From positions 402,549-466,548 of the forward strand of contig NZ_NQMO01000006.1 in NCBI RefSeq assembly GCF_002257645.1: DNA of 64,000 nucleotides, given 5' to 3'. Origin of the DNA: Paenibacillus sp. XY044 (GTDB lineage: Bacteria > Bacillota > Bacilli > Paenibacillales > Paenibacillaceae). The first letter of the stretch is position 1, and every line of letters begins with the position of its first letter. The notes beneath the pieces were generated by a model, which was given only the letters and a program-made list of their open reading frames with translations, was not told where the DNA came from and searched no databases. This document shows, piece after piece, positions 34,659-43,137 of the stretch. The translations under genes and the position numbers were made by a program.

Positions 34659-35837
34659 TTAGTAAGCCAAAGTGTAGAGAGCTTTGATGTGGGACAGGTA
34701 ACGGATGTTACTTGCTTCCTTCATCAGGGATGCAGGCAAACCTTTGAGGGACGTGTTGCTTTCGCCGATGGTAGCTACGGCGTCTTTGCGTCCAAGGCTT
34801 GCGAGCGTACCGGAGTTCACCGGAGCAAACGTTTCGAATGCATGGTTATCGAGCAGGGCGTACAGGTTGTAGCCGATCAGCTCGCCCATTTGCCAAGCGA
34901 TTTGCGCTGTCGGCGGTTGTGGACGTCCGCTTGGATCAAACACAACGGCGCTGTCCCCTGCCACAAACACGTCCGGATGGGAAGTGGATTGCAGGAATTC
35001 GTTGACGGTAGCGCGTCCGCGGTTCACTTCGAGGCCGGATTCGCCTACGAGCGGGTTACCTTGCACGCCGCCTGTCCATACGAAGGTGTTGGTCACGATC
35101 TTTTGACCGTCTTTCAGGTCAACTACGTTGCCTTCCACGTTCGTTACAGGCAAACCTGTCAGGAAGGTTACGCCGCGTTTTTCCAGACTGCTTTGCGCGC
35201 GCTCGATGAGCGGGTCAGGCAGTACAGGCAGGATTTTAGGGCCGGCTTCAACCAGAAGCAGTTTCACTTCGGCTGGGTTTACGCCGTATTTTTTAGCCAA
35301 ACCAGGCATGATATCAGCGATTTCGCCGACAAGCTCAACGCCGGTCAAGCCGCCGCCGCCGATGAGGATCGTTGCGTCAGCTTCATTTTTGGTCTTGGAG
35401 TATTCACGGATGCGGTCTTCGATGTGCTTGTGGATGTTCAGGGCGTCTTCTGCAGATTTCAGCACGAAGCTGTACTGCTCCAGTCCCGGAATGCCGAAGT
35501 AAGCCGTTTTACTTCCGAGTGCGACAACCAAAGCGTCGTAGGACAGCGTGGAGCCGTCGGAAAGTTTGATTTCTTTGCTGTCCACGGAGAAAGAGTTGAC
35601 CGTAGCGATCTTCAGGTCGACTTCTTTGCCTTTGAACAGTTTTTCCAGCGGCATGGTGATCGCTTTCTCAGCAATGCTGCCTGCAGCCAGACGGTGCAGC
35701 TCGGTGATGATTTGATGCGTAGAGTATTGGTTCACGACCGTAACCCGTGCTTGATCTTTGTTCATATATTTGCGTACGGTCTGAGCAGCAAGCAAGCCGC
35801 CGTAACCGGCACCCAAAATGACAATATGTTTTGACAT
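34659..35837 (-). CDS. ndh: Type II NADH dehydrogenase (NDH-2)
   Basis: A 392-residue FAD enzyme that oxidises NADH and reduces menaquinone at the membrane without proton pumping. N-terminal FAD site HIVILGAGYGGLLAAQTVRKY, second dinucleotide site ATILIGGGGLTGVELVGEIAD (NADH), and the FAD-ribityl motif HPDVFVAGDSAVVF; the quinone-site APTAQIAWQMGE equivalent (PPTAQIAWQMGELIGYNLYALL) is present. Its partner gene upstream encodes a DUF1641 protein, the same order as yjlC-ndh in Bacillus subtilis. Starts at ATG 35837 after GGAGG. Confidence 0.92.
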   Translation of the reverse strand: MSKHIVILGAGYGGLLAAQTVRKYMNKDQARVTVVNQYSTHQIITELHRLAAGSIAEKAITMPLEKLFKGKEVDLKIATVNSFSVDSKEIKLSDGSTLSYDALVVALGSKTAYFGIPGLEQYSFVLKSAEDALNIHKHIEDRIREYSKTKNEADATILIGGGGLTGVELVGEIADIMPGLAKKYGVNPAEVKLLLVEAGPKILPVLPDPLIERAQSSLEKRGVTFLTGLPVTNVEGNVVDLKDGQKIVTNTFVWTGGVQGNPLVGESGLEVNRGRATVNEFLQSTSHPDVFVAGDSAVVFDPSGRPQPPTAQIAWQMGELIGYNLYALLDNHAFETFAPVNSGTLASLGRKDAVATIGESNTSLKGLPASLMKEASNIRYLSHIKALYTLAY

Positions 35838-35876
35838 GGTTTTTCCTCCGTCCTTACTGGTTAGATGTATAAAAGA

Positions 35877-36314
35877 TTATTGTTGTTTTGCTTTTTCCGC
35901 AGAGATTTGAAGGTAAGCGTTCAGGAACCGGAAGATTTTTTGGGCTTGCGGATCCTTCAGCATCTTAAGCAGACCAAAAAGACCGATAACTTCGTTACTG
36001 TCTTCAGCGCGGTCTTTCGCTTCGATGACATTAGCGGCCAGGTTCTTCACCGAATGCTTCACAGGCTCCACAATTTCGGTGATGGCACCAACGGTGTCGC
36101 TCTTCAGCACTTTGTCGGTAGCGAAGGATTGAGCGAAGTCATAAGACTTTGTCAATACATTCACAAGCTCAGTCAGCTTTGGAAGCTGGTCGACCAGAAT
36201 CGTAAGGGATTCCTGCACCTCAGGTTTGAGCAGCTGGTCCAGCACGTCGTTTTGTTCTTTGCCGACAGACACGTTCTGTGTCTCTTGTTCAGAAATTGCT
36301 TCTGACATGTCCAT
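35877..36314 (-). CDS. yjlC: DUF1641 protein (YjlC type)
   Basis: A 145-residue soluble helical protein with the DUF1641 core VGAITEIVEPVKHSVKNLAANVIEAKDRAEDSNEVIGLFGLLKMLKDPQAQKIFRFLNAYLQ. In Bacillus subtilis the homologous gene forms an operon with ndh, and its function there is unknown. ATG 36314 is set by AAAGGAG immediately upstream; the open frame extends further but into a structured leader. It is 39 bases before ndh on the transcript. Confidence 0.82.
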   Translation of the reverse strand: MDMSEAISEQETQNVSVGKEQNDVLDQLLKPEVQESLTILVDQLPKLTELVNVLTKSYDFAQSFATDKVLKSDTVGAITEIVEPVKHSVKNLAANVIEAKDRAEDSNEVIGLFGLLKMLKDPQAQKIFRFLNAYLQISAEKAKQQ

Positions 36315-36329
36315 TTCTCCTTTGCGTAA

Positions 36330-36445
36330 GCAGTTGTGCTTAAGTATTTTTATAATGAAAAGGAGCTCATAGACTCCCTTCGAAGGAGTGTCTACAAGCC
36401 ACAAGACCTTTTCCGTCCGAAAAGGCCTAGTCACTATCGTCCTCC
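36330..36445 (-). promoter_or_regulatory. Structured 5' leader of the yjlC-ndh operon
   Basis: On the minus strand the region before yjlC contains two hairpins: GGCCTTTTC/GAAAAGGTC (about 36410-36432) and GACACTCC/GGGAGTC around TTCGAA (about 36374-36396). In relatives this operon is controlled by Rex; I see no clear Rex palindrome here. The hairpins could affect mRNA stability or translation. Confidence 0.35.
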
Positions 36446-36667
36446 TAATGTTAACATAAATGATCGTAAAATGGACCACTTTACGAAAGAAATGTGAAAA
36501 AATATACATGGTACCGCCGCCATCGATTGGAAAAGAGCTTACAGGCCGGGCATCCAGCGGAGCGGACCTGCCTGTTCCATTTGTTTAAAGCATTTTCCAA
36601 ACGGCCGCGCGCTATGCATCGGCGGGATTATTTTTCGATGTGTGACGGGGAAAATCCTTCGCTCTGA

Positions 36668-36706
36668 AATGAAAAAGCCAACTCCCCAGTTAAGGAAATT
36701 GGCTTA
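36668..36706 (-). terminator. Terminator after ccdC
   Basis: On the minus strand AAGCCAATTTCC...GGGGAGTTGGCTT is followed by TTTTTC. It ends the leftward ccdC transcript before the structured leader of yjlC-ndh. Confidence 0.6.
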
Positions 36707-36770
36707 TCTGTCGCCTGTTGCAGGAGTACCTGCAGGGAAGGCGTTATTCTGCTTCGCGTGAATCATGGGA

Positions 36771-37289
36771 TCATTCCTCCGGATTCAAGGGATCGGGTAC
36801 CGAATCTACGCCAGCAGGTGCATACTTCCGATACTGTTTCAGCATGAAAATCCGCCAGCGGAGGATCATGCCAAAGGCCAGAATGAAGAACAAGGCGCCG
36901 GTCTGCGGAATCGATACATATTCCTCAATCACCTGGTGCAGCAGCATGCGGACGGCCAGCAGGGCGAAGAGGATGACGATAAAGCTCTTAGAGCGCTGTG
37001 CAAACACCTGTCCTCCGCTCACTTCGAACTTGGTGCTGCGCATTAACGGATAGGAGAACAGGAACCACCCGACCAAAAAAGCGATGAGCGCCCACCATAA
37101 CGGGATTCTCACGGCCGGGGCGACGAACATGAGGAAACCGGTCGCCATGCCCATCGGCGGAATTAATATTTTCTTTATCGTAACGGGTCTGTGGCTGGCC
37201 TTGAGACGGATGAGTATGGTCATCAGGGCCAAAACCAACGTCCCAATGGTCGTTCCAATTTGCAAATACAAGGGACTGATGTGAGGCAC
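36771..37289 (-). CDS. ccdC: CcdC-family membrane protein (DUF1453)
   Basis: A 172-residue protein with five predicted membrane helices and the CcdC signature: KKILIPPMGMATGFLMF, KFEVSGGQVFAQRSKSFIVILFALLAVRML and FFILAFGMILRWRIFMLKQYRKY. In Bacillus subtilis ccdC sits with cytochrome c biogenesis genes though its role is unclear. GTG 37289 with GGGGAG nine bases upstream is preferred; the ATG at 37322 lies above the ribosome binding site. Single gene here. Confidence 0.8.
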   Translation of the reverse strand: MPHISPLYLQIGTTIGTLVLALMTILIRLKASHRPVTIKKILIPPMGMATGFLMFVAPAVRIPLWWALIAFLVGWFLFSYPLMRSTKFEVSGGQVFAQRSKSFIVILFALLAVRMLLHQVIEEYVSIPQTGALFFILAFGMILRWRIFMLKQYRKYAPAGVDSVPDPLNPEE

Positions 37290-37414
37290 GTTCAAGGACT
37301 CCCCTCTTGTCAATATAATCAATCACATCTAATAGTATATCACACAAATAGAGAAGTAAACTTGAACGTCATATGACATCTTTACCGGGCCAAAAGCGCC
37401 AGCCGTTCCGGCGA

Positions 37415-37981
37415 TTACGCGCCGGATTCCAGTCCTTTCAGAAAGGCTCTAAGAACAAAATTCAGGCTCTCGTCAAAATCCAGCTGCATTCGGAAGCCTT
37501 TGTTCTGTTCCAGGGAGGCAAAGCCGTGCAGGAGGCTCCGCAGTCCGCGGATCGTATGCAAGGTGTTCTGCTCCCCGAGACCGTAGGGTTCAAGAATCCG
37601 GATAAAGATGTTCAGCAGCTGTTCGCCAAACTTCGCGACTTCCGGGGACTCCGACGCATCGGTTTTATAGAAGGCCTCATAGAGGCCGGGGCGCTGGCGG
37701 GCAAATGCCAAATAGCTTGAGCTCAGGCTCAGGATCGCCTCCTCGCCCGATTTGCCGATGACCGCGTCGCGTATCAAATCGACCAGATGCTGCATGCAAA
37801 AAGCGGCAAGCGCGCTGCGCAGATCCGGCAGACCGTTCACATGGTTGTACAGGGAAGGGGAGCGGACGCCAAGCTTCTGCGCGAGGGCGGACAGCGTCAG
37901 GTTATCCAATCCCGCCTCATCGGCCAGCTCCGCCGCTGCGATCAGCAAGGTTTCACGGTCAAGCCCCAACCGGCGAACCAT
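37415..37981 (-). CDS. TetR/AcrR-family regulator
   Basis: A 188-residue regulator: N-terminal helix-turn-helix (DRETLLIAAAELADEAGLDNLTLSALAQKLGVRSPSLYNHVNGLPDLRSALA, residues 8-60) and a C-terminal ligand domain of the WHG type. Its ATG overlaps the stop codon of the MBL hydrolase gene (TAATG), so both are one operon. Two identical 15-bp palindromes before that operon are its likely operators, giving autoregulation. Confidence 0.88.
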   Translation of the reverse strand: MVRRLGLDRETLLIAAAELADEAGLDNLTLSALAQKLGVRSPSLYNHVNGLPDLRSALAAFCMQHLVDLIRDAVIGKSGEEAILSLSSSYLAFARQRPGLYEAFYKTDASESPEVAKFGEQLLNIFIRILEPYGLGEQNTLHTIRGLRSLLHGFASLEQNKGFRMQLDFDESLNFVLRAFLKGLESGA

Positions 37982-38706
37982 TAGACCGCCCCCTTCTTCA
38001 GGGCATCTTCGGCCCGGGAAATGGCGAGAGCCATTTTATCGGTCGGCTGCGGGATCATTTTGCCGTGGCCGACCGCCAGCCAGGTCGGATTCAGACCGGC
38101 CAGTCGTTTGGCGCTGGCGATGGAAGTCGCCTTGCTCCAGGTGGCCATCGCCGGGAAAGGGAACAGCGGCTGCATATGACCCGATACGGCCAGGGCAGCG
38201 CGGGTTTGGAAGGCGTCGCCCGCGATGAGGATGCCGCTGCGCGTGTCGTAGAACGCCATGTGCCCCGGCGTGTGCCCGGGGGAGGCGACCGCCAGCAGCG
38301 ACCCGACCCGGTCTCCGTCTTCCAGCAGCACGTCGGGCTTCGTCGTAACCTTGCCCGGGGCGGGGATGGAGCCGCGAACCTGCTCCTGCGGCTCGCCGGG
38401 CTCGAGCTCCTTGCTGCCGGCGAGGAGGCGGCTGTCGCGGCGGGAAATATAAGTCTTAACTTGAGGCAGAGCCGCCTTCAGCAGGTCAAACGCTCCGATG
38501 TGATCGCCATGAGCATGGGTCAGCACCATCCGCACGATCGGTTTACCGAGGCGGGCTGCGGCTTCCTGGATACCTTTTACGCTGAAGGGCATACCGGCAT
38601 CAATCAGGGTCAATCCGTCTTCTTCTTCAACCAAATATACATTAACGGGAAATAAGCGGGGCATAAAAGAAACCTGGGTTACTTGCTGAATCGTCGTGAT
38701 TTTCAT
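37981..38706 (-). CDS. MBL-fold metallo-hydrolase
   Basis: A 241-residue metallo-beta-lactamase-fold hydrolase with LTHAHGDHIG (H64, H66, D68, H69), later SPGHTPGHMAFYD (metal His), AGDAF (bridging Asp) and VGHGKMI (last His). A binuclear zinc site is complete. The substrate is unknown; the family includes lactonases and thioester hydrolases. ATG 38706 follows AGGAGG; the open frame upstream is AT-rich and crosses the operators, so it is not coding. Cotranscribed with its TetR regulator. Confidence 0.87.
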   Translation of the reverse strand: MKITTIQQVTQVSFMPRLFPVNVYLVEEEDGLTLIDAGMPFSVKGIQEAAARLGKPIVRMVLTHAHGDHIGAFDLLKAALPQVKTYISRRDSRLLAGSKELEPGEPQEQVRGSIPAPGKVTTKPDVLLEDGDRVGSLLAVASPGHTPGHMAFYDTRSGILIAGDAFQTRAALAVSGHMQPLFPFPAMATWSKATSIASAKRLAGLNPTWLAVGHGKMIPQPTDKMALAISRAEDALKKGAV

Positions 38707-38724
38707 GGATAACTCCTCCTCTAA

Positions 38725-38760
38725 ACTAATCTTATTAGTATAATAACTAATGACATTAGT
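38725..38760 (-). promoter_or_regulatory. Two tandem TetR operators
   Basis: ACTAATCTTATTAGT (38725-38739) and ACTAATGACATTAGT (38746-38760) are two 15-bp palindromes with identical half-sites ACTAAT/ATTAGT and 3-base centres, 21 bp apart centre to centre. They flank a TATTAT-like -10 on the minus strand and lie just before the MBL-TetR operon. Confidence 0.75.
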
Positions 38761-38899
38761 TTTGGCAATACCCAATTTAGAAATTATAGGTGGGAAAGCG
38801 ATATGGCTTGGAAAACATGCGGTGAGAACCTTGTGGACACTGGAACAAGAAGTATGAGTACCTGGTAGCTTGAGGACTAGGGAACTTGGGGACGTGAGG

Positions 38900-38975
38900 T
38901 ATATAAGGAACATGTGGTACATGAAGTAAATGAAGTAAATGAAGTAAAAGAGGTATATGAGGAGCATGAGATAAC
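38900..38975 (+). repeat. Imperfect tandem AT-rich repeats (ATGAAGTAA)
   Basis: Units of ATGAAGTAA and close variants (CATGTGGTAC, GAGGTATATG, AGCATGAG) recur in this non-coding part of the gap 38707-39451. No coding signal or symmetry was found; it is probably slippage-derived sequence. Confidence 0.45.
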
Positions 38976-39028
38976 ATGCGATGCATAGTGCGACATGAGA
39001 TAAAATGATATTAAAGGATAAAAAAGCG

Positions 39029-39126
39029 TTTTCAATTAGGAAGATTTATACTATAATACCTATTGTAAACCCTTTCATATGTCTAATCTGATTTGGAGCT
39101 CCTTCGTTGAAGGGCTCAATTTTTTT
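39029..39126 (+). ncRNA. Candidate small RNA: promoter followed by a terminator
   Basis: TTTTCA (39029-39034), a 17-bp spacer and a perfect TATAAT (39052-39057) are followed 37 bases later by the hairpin GAGCTCCTTC/GAAGGGCTC with a T7 tract (39094-39126). No open frame lies between, so a transcript of about 65 bases is predicted. A second, stronger terminator follows at 39164-39196. No known RNA family was recognised. Confidence 0.35.
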
Positions 39127-39163
39127 GTGTTTATAAGGGATTTGGCCCCGAATCCCTCATAGG

Positions 39164-39196
39164 TCCGCCGCTGCGATGCGCAGCGGCGGATTTTTT
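39164..39196 (+). terminator. Strong intrinsic terminator
   Basis: TCCGCCGCTGC and GCAGCGGCGGA form an 11-bp GC-rich stem around GATGC-type loop, followed by TTTTTT. With no gene upstream on this strand it is most easily explained by the candidate small RNA. Confidence 0.75.
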
Positions 39197-39451
39197 GCGT
39201 GTAACCGGGTGGTGAGGGGGGGAAGTCAGTGAAGTCAGTGCTGGAATGAAATAAGTGCAAATGTGCAACTATTTTGCCCAAAACCTCCTTTTGGGTGAAA
39301 CAACTGCAATTCTGGTCGGAGCCCATTTACGAACTAGATCCACTTTTTGACCTGTTTGGTCGCCAGGCAGATGTTTTTTCAGAAAGTGAGAGTTTTCGGA
39401 CCCTCGTGCCGTCTATAGATACAGATTGCTTTTGAGGCAGGGAGGATCGTC

Positions 39452-40048
39452 ATGATAGACCCGAAACGGGAGAGCATGCTGATCGAGCAGGTGTTGGCGG
39501 GACACAAGGAGGTTTTTGCCGAGCTGGTCGATGCGCATAAAAACAAAATCTACGGTCTGCTCCGGAGTATGGGGGCCGGTCATCAGGATGCCCAGGATTA
39601 CACGCAGGAGGCTTTTGTCAAAGCGTACCGCAAACTGGCCAGCTACCGCCTGGAATCGAGCTTTGCGTCCTGGCTGTATACGATCGCGGTAAATGTGCTG
39701 CGGGATGCAAGGAGGCGGAAGTCGTTTCCGCAAGCCCCGGAAGGGGAAGCATATCAGGCGGCGCGGGAGGAGAACACGCCCGAGAGGGATTTTCTTCGTA
39801 AGGAGACCCGGCTGGAGGCTTTGGAGCTGGTTCGGGAACTGCCCGAAAAATACCGTTTGGTGTTTCTGCTGCGGTACACAAACGAACTGAGCTATGACGA
39901 AATCGGAAACGTCACGGGTCTGACGGTGGACCAGGTTCGCAACCGGCTGCACCGGGCGAGAAAGCAGCTGCAAAAAAAGCTGAAGGGAAAGGAGGGGATC
40001 AGTCGTGAAATGCTTGAATCGTGCTCGGATGGAAGAGTTCATTCTTGA
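39452..40048 (+). CDS. ECF-type RNA polymerase sigma factor
   Basis: A 198-residue sigma-70 family factor with region 2 (VFAELVDAHKNKIYGLLRSMGAGHQDAQDYTQEAFVKAYRKLASYRLESSFASWLYTIAVNVLRDARRR) and region 4 (LELVRELPEKYRLVFLLRYTNELSYDEIGNVTGLTVDQVRNRLHRARKQL). CAGGGAGG precedes ATG 39452. Its last 44 bases overlap the downstream gene, an anti-sigma-like membrane protein, which is the usual pairing. I could not find a convincing autoregulatory ECF promoter just upstream. Confidence 0.9.
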   Translation: MIDPKRESMLIEQVLAGHKEVFAELVDAHKNKIYGLLRSMGAGHQDAQDYTQEAFVKAYRKLASYRLESSFASWLYTIAVNVLRDARRRKSFPQAPEGEAYQAAREENTPERDFLRKETRLEALELVRELPEKYRLVFLLRYTNELSYDEIGNVTGLTVDQVRNRLHRARKQLQKKLKGKEGISREMLESCSDGRVHS

Positions 40049-41636
40049 AGAGGCAACCCCAGTGTCCGGCCAAGGCAGCTACGTTCAGCATTGTGCGCAC
40101 TGTCAGGCGCTGATGACGGAAGTACGTCAAGAGCAGGAAGCCTGGAGCCAGGCGCTGTACCCGGAGCGTTTGACGGAGGAATTCACCCGACAGGTGATGA
40201 CTTCCCTGGCTGATGTCCCGATTGAGCCTGCAGCTGAGGAGGACGAACCGGACACGATCGTATTGAGAAAAAGGGTGCGTTCCCCGTTTATTCGCCGTGC
40301 CGCTCTGGCCGCAGCCTGCCTGCTGATCATCGCCGCCGCGCTGACCTTGTACGCGCAGCCTTCGATTGCGGATTGGGTGAGGTCAATTTTTGCGAGGGAT
40401 AATGTTGCATCTGACTCCGGACTGTTGGATGCCAGGAAACTTGGTCTTGTCCAAAATCCGCATATAAAGGTAAAAGACAAAGGTTACACCTTAGAGATCG
40501 ATGAAGTGGTGGTTGATCCAATTCGGATCATTATGGGTGTGAAAATTACTGATCCTCACGGGAAGCCCGTGGTCAATGAGGTGGATTGGAGTCAAGTTAC
40601 CGTTAAGGATACCGAGGGTAGGGAAGTGGCGAAGCTTCATCCATTAGGAGGATCCGCGGTGATAGAAAATGTATGGTCGCTTCTATCGGACGGGGTCCAA
40701 TCGGATACGCTCACCGTGGAAGGAAAGATCAATCAGATCGGAAACGAGTACTTTTCCAAGAGGATCGTAAAGGGACATTGGAATTTCAAATTTACCTTGG
40801 ATATGAAACAAGCCAGCGCGTTGACCAGAGTAACGCCATTGGATCAGAAATATACGACACCAGATGGACTGCATCTACAGATGGAAAAGCTAGTTCGCAC
40901 TCCGAGCGGTGTGAGACTTGAGCTGAGCACGTCCTTGGACGAGAAAGCAAAGAGCCGTTCTTCCGGATTGCCATGGGAGAAACAGGAACTGGCTTTTCAC
41001 TTTGAAGACGAACAAGGAAACATCATATCCAGTGTTGATGGTGATGGAACGGGACCGACTTATGCAATGGGAATGCCACAGCGTGTTGTAAAATCAGATC
41101 AAGTTCGGTGGTCTTACACTTTTACTTATCTGCCATATGATCAAAAGAAGCTTCGATTTGTATTGGATAATTACACGATACCTATCCATAGTGACGGAGC
41201 AATCTCATTTACGCCGCAGGACGTTAACGATCATCCCGTTACTTTCAAAGATCAAGGAGATATGATCAGACTAAGCGGATTCCAGATCGGCCAAGACCCT
41301 AACTACCAAGAGAAAAAGGTGGCAGGCCTGATTTCCATGACAGGAACGTTTACCAATGGATTTAATCAAGATGAGTGGGTGCTAAGAGATCAAGATGGGA
41401 ATGAATATCCTATTGATTTTCGAGGAGCGGTCCAAATGGGTAAAATCCGGGAAGCCGACGGCGACCCCGGCTTCATCGTCGAAGGCTTAACGGCTCTTCC
41501 CGAAAAAGCGACCCTGATCCGAAAGGTCACCGACAAGTGGTACAACAACATCAATTGGTCCTTCGAATTGCCGAAGGGCGAGCCCATCAAGGGGCTGGAA
41601 AACGTGAATCCGGAGGATTATTGGGAAGCTCCGTGA
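40005..41636 (+). CDS. DUF4179-type membrane protein, probable anti-sigma factor
   Basis: A 543-residue protein with a cytosolic N-terminus containing HCAHC (residues 28-32; a zinc-finger-like anti-sigma start), one membrane helix (about residues 96-114) and a large extracytoplasmic beta-rich domain (DUF4179-like, roughly 140-250, then a second domain). It probably holds the ECF factor inactive and releases it on an envelope signal. GTG 40005 has GGAGGGG upstream and overlaps the sigma gene by 44 bases. The codon usage after about residue 150 is more AT-rich than the first part, hinting at a recombined C-terminal domain. Confidence 0.8.
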   Translation: MKCLNRARMEEFILEEATPVSGQGSYVQHCAHCQALMTEVRQEQEAWSQALYPERLTEEFTRQVMTSLADVPIEPAAEEDEPDTIVLRKRVRSPFIRRAALAAACLLIIAAALTLYAQPSIADWVRSIFARDNVASDSGLLDARKLGLVQNPHIKVKDKGYTLEIDEVVVDPIRIIMGVKITDPHGKPVVNEVDWSQVTVKDTEGREVAKLHPLGGSAVIENVWSLLSDGVQSDTLTVEGKINQIGNEYFSKRIVKGHWNFKFTLDMKQASALTRVTPLDQKYTTPDGLHLQMEKLVRTPSGVRLELSTSLDEKAKSRSSGLPWEKQELAFHFEDEQGNIISSVDGDGTGPTYAMGMPQRVVKSDQVRWSYTFTYLPYDQKKLRFVLDNYTIPIHSDGAISFTPQDVNDHPVTFKDQGDMIRLSGFQIGQDPNYQEKKVAGLISMTGTFTNGFNQDEWVLRDQDGNEYPIDFRGAVQMGKIREADGDPGFIVEGLTALPEKATLIRKVTDKWYNNINWSFELPKGEPIKGLENVNPEDYWEAP

Positions 41637-41677
41637 TGTATGCTCTGTCCATTGCGAAAACCGAATCGTTGTATAAA

Positions 41678-41720
41678 AAAAGCCCCTACCGGCCGCTGCT
41701 GGCTGATAGGGGCTTTGATG
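41678..41720. terminator. Convergent terminator
   Basis: AAAGCCCCTA pairs with TAGGGGCTTT around a GC-rich loop with A's on the left and T's on the right; it serves both the anti-sigma gene and the methyltransferase gene. Confidence 0.7.
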
Positions 41721-41737
41721 TCTTTAAGGCCGTTAAC

Positions 41738-42697
41738 TTATTCGCTCAACCGGCCGCTTAGCACATCATAATCAAAGGTGACGCGCAGTGGGCCCTGCTC
41801 AGCAGCCTTCCGAATCGCTGCTTCCGGAACGCCCCAGGAGAGCGGGCTCATGCGCAGAAGATGTTCCAAGGCTTCCCCGGCGACGAGCATGTCGTATTCC
41901 ACATGCTGAATATCGATGCCGCCAAACTTCCGGCCGAACAATTCAGAGGTGCGCCCGGTAGCCGGAACGTGCCGTCCGGTGGTGCTGACGGTAGCGGAAG
42001 CTGGCCGGTCAACGGTATACCCGTCGGCAGAAGATGGCCGATTTTCATCCCCACCATGGAACATTGCGCGGATTTCCTGCAGATAGCGGCTCCCCGGGAT
42101 GACTTTGATCATCAGGCCATCATGCCGGAGTAGGCGCTGGAACTCCTGGTAGTTCGCCGGAGACAAGATGTTAAGGATGACGTCGAACTGCCGGTCGGCG
42201 AACGGGCTGCCGGCCAGATCGGCCGCACACCAGATGGCGGGGGCGCCCGTTTTGCCGGCAAGGCGAATCCCTTCTTTGGCGATATCCATGCCTATGCCCA
42301 GGATGTCCGAAGCATCCGGTATCTGTAGAGCAGACAGAATCGCCGCCAAATGGGAGCCCTCGCCGCACCCCGCATCCAAAATGCGGAGTTCCCCTGATCG
42401 GGAGGGGGCCACATCTTCAATTTTATCGCGAATCGCATCAATCAGCGGGTCAAACAAGCCGTGAAGGCTGGTTTCCCTCCGTGAGGTAAACAATTCTTTG
42501 TTGTATTTGGACCGCACGGCGTGCGGAATCAAGTTGACGTAACCGTCCTTGGACAAGTCAAAACAATGCTTACTGCCGCAGATCATGCTGCGTGATCCGT
42601 CCATTTTCAAAGGAGTAGAACAGATCGGGCAGCGAAACAGGTGCTCATGCCGGGATATCAGTCCAGCGAGCACGGTTAATTTAGCGTTGTGCACCAT
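41738..42697 (-). CDS. 23S rRNA (guanine) methyltransferase, RlmA type
   Basis: A 319-residue enzyme with the RlmA N-terminal zinc site (FRCPICSTPLKMDGSRSMICGSKHCFDLSKDGYVNLI: four Cys/His ligands) and an SAM-binding Rossmann domain (LRILDAGCGEGSHLAAIL, then IGMDIAKEGIRLA, DVILNILSP). The family methylates G745 or G748 in 23S rRNA helix 35; the latter gives macrolide-tylosin resistance. ATG 42697 or 42712 are both plausible starts; GGGGTG precedes the former. Single gene, divergent from the Rrf2 regulator. Confidence 0.85.
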   Translation of the reverse strand: MVHNAKLTVLAGLISRHEHLFRCPICSTPLKMDGSRSMICGSKHCFDLSKDGYVNLIPHAVRSKYNKELFTSRRETSLHGLFDPLIDAIRDKIEDVAPSRSGELRILDAGCGEGSHLAAILSALQIPDASDILGIGMDIAKEGIRLAGKTGAPAIWCAADLAGSPFADRQFDVILNILSPANYQEFQRLLRHDGLMIKVIPGSRYLQEIRAMFHGGDENRPSSADGYTVDRPASATVSTTGRHVPATGRTSELFGRKFGGIDIQHVEYDMLVAGEALEHLLRMSPLSWGVPEAAIRKAAEQGPLRVTFDYDVLSGRLSE

Positions 42698-42712
42698 AAA
42701 CACCCCATTCAT

Positions 42713-43085
42713 TCGTTTAGCGTTGAATGAAAAAGGCACAGACAAATAAACCCTCGTCAAAATGTTTTTAAAAACGGGGTCATCGTTATCTGTACCTTAC
42801 ATCAACGGTAACGAATAAACTGAATGATCATAGTTTGCACGACCTCTTTTGCGCAGGATTTGGGAGCCTGCCGCCTTAGTTCAAAAGGACAGGGTCCCGC
42901 TATAGTATAACAAACTCTTCACAGCCGGGAAAACCTTCTCTGGATCTGCCAGGAGAGGAGGTTTAATCCATGGAGATTTAAGTCACACTAAGCATACTGG
43001 ACCGGGGGAAGAACGGTTACGGCGGATTCGTTCACGTCCTTTATTATTTTTCAACGGGAAAACGTCCCAAACCCTGGCAATCCGG
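42713..43085. other. Intergenic region between RlmA-type gene and Rrf2 gene
   Basis: About 370 bases without a gene. One imperfect hairpin is visible (AACCTTCTC..GAGAGGAGGTT, 42930-42965), whose right arm contains a ribosome-binding-site-like AGGAGG followed by a three-codon frame (ATG GAG ATT TAA, 42970-42981). I see no known riboswitch. Confidence 0.35.
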
Positions 43086-43120
43086 TTGACACAAGCAACT
43101 GTAAACCATATAATTACAGT
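43086..43120 (+). promoter_or_regulatory. Rrf2-gene promoter with overlapping operator
   Basis: TTGACA (43086-43091), a 17-bp spacer and TATAAT (43109-43114). The inverted repeat ACTGTAA-N9-TTACAGT (43098-43120) overlaps the -10, as expected for autorepression by the Rrf2 protein encoded 18 bases further on. Confidence 0.75.
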
Positions 43121-43137
43121 AATAAGGGGGAGCGAAA

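Noticed and set aside
34689..35834. A 381-codon plus-strand frame opposite ndh
   Set aside because: NDH-2 motifs on the minus strand are complete; the plus frame has Cys/Phe/His-rich random composition.
36445..36509. Rex-type operator before yjlC-ndh
   Set aside because: TGTGAA occurs once but without a matching TTCACA half-site at the right distance.
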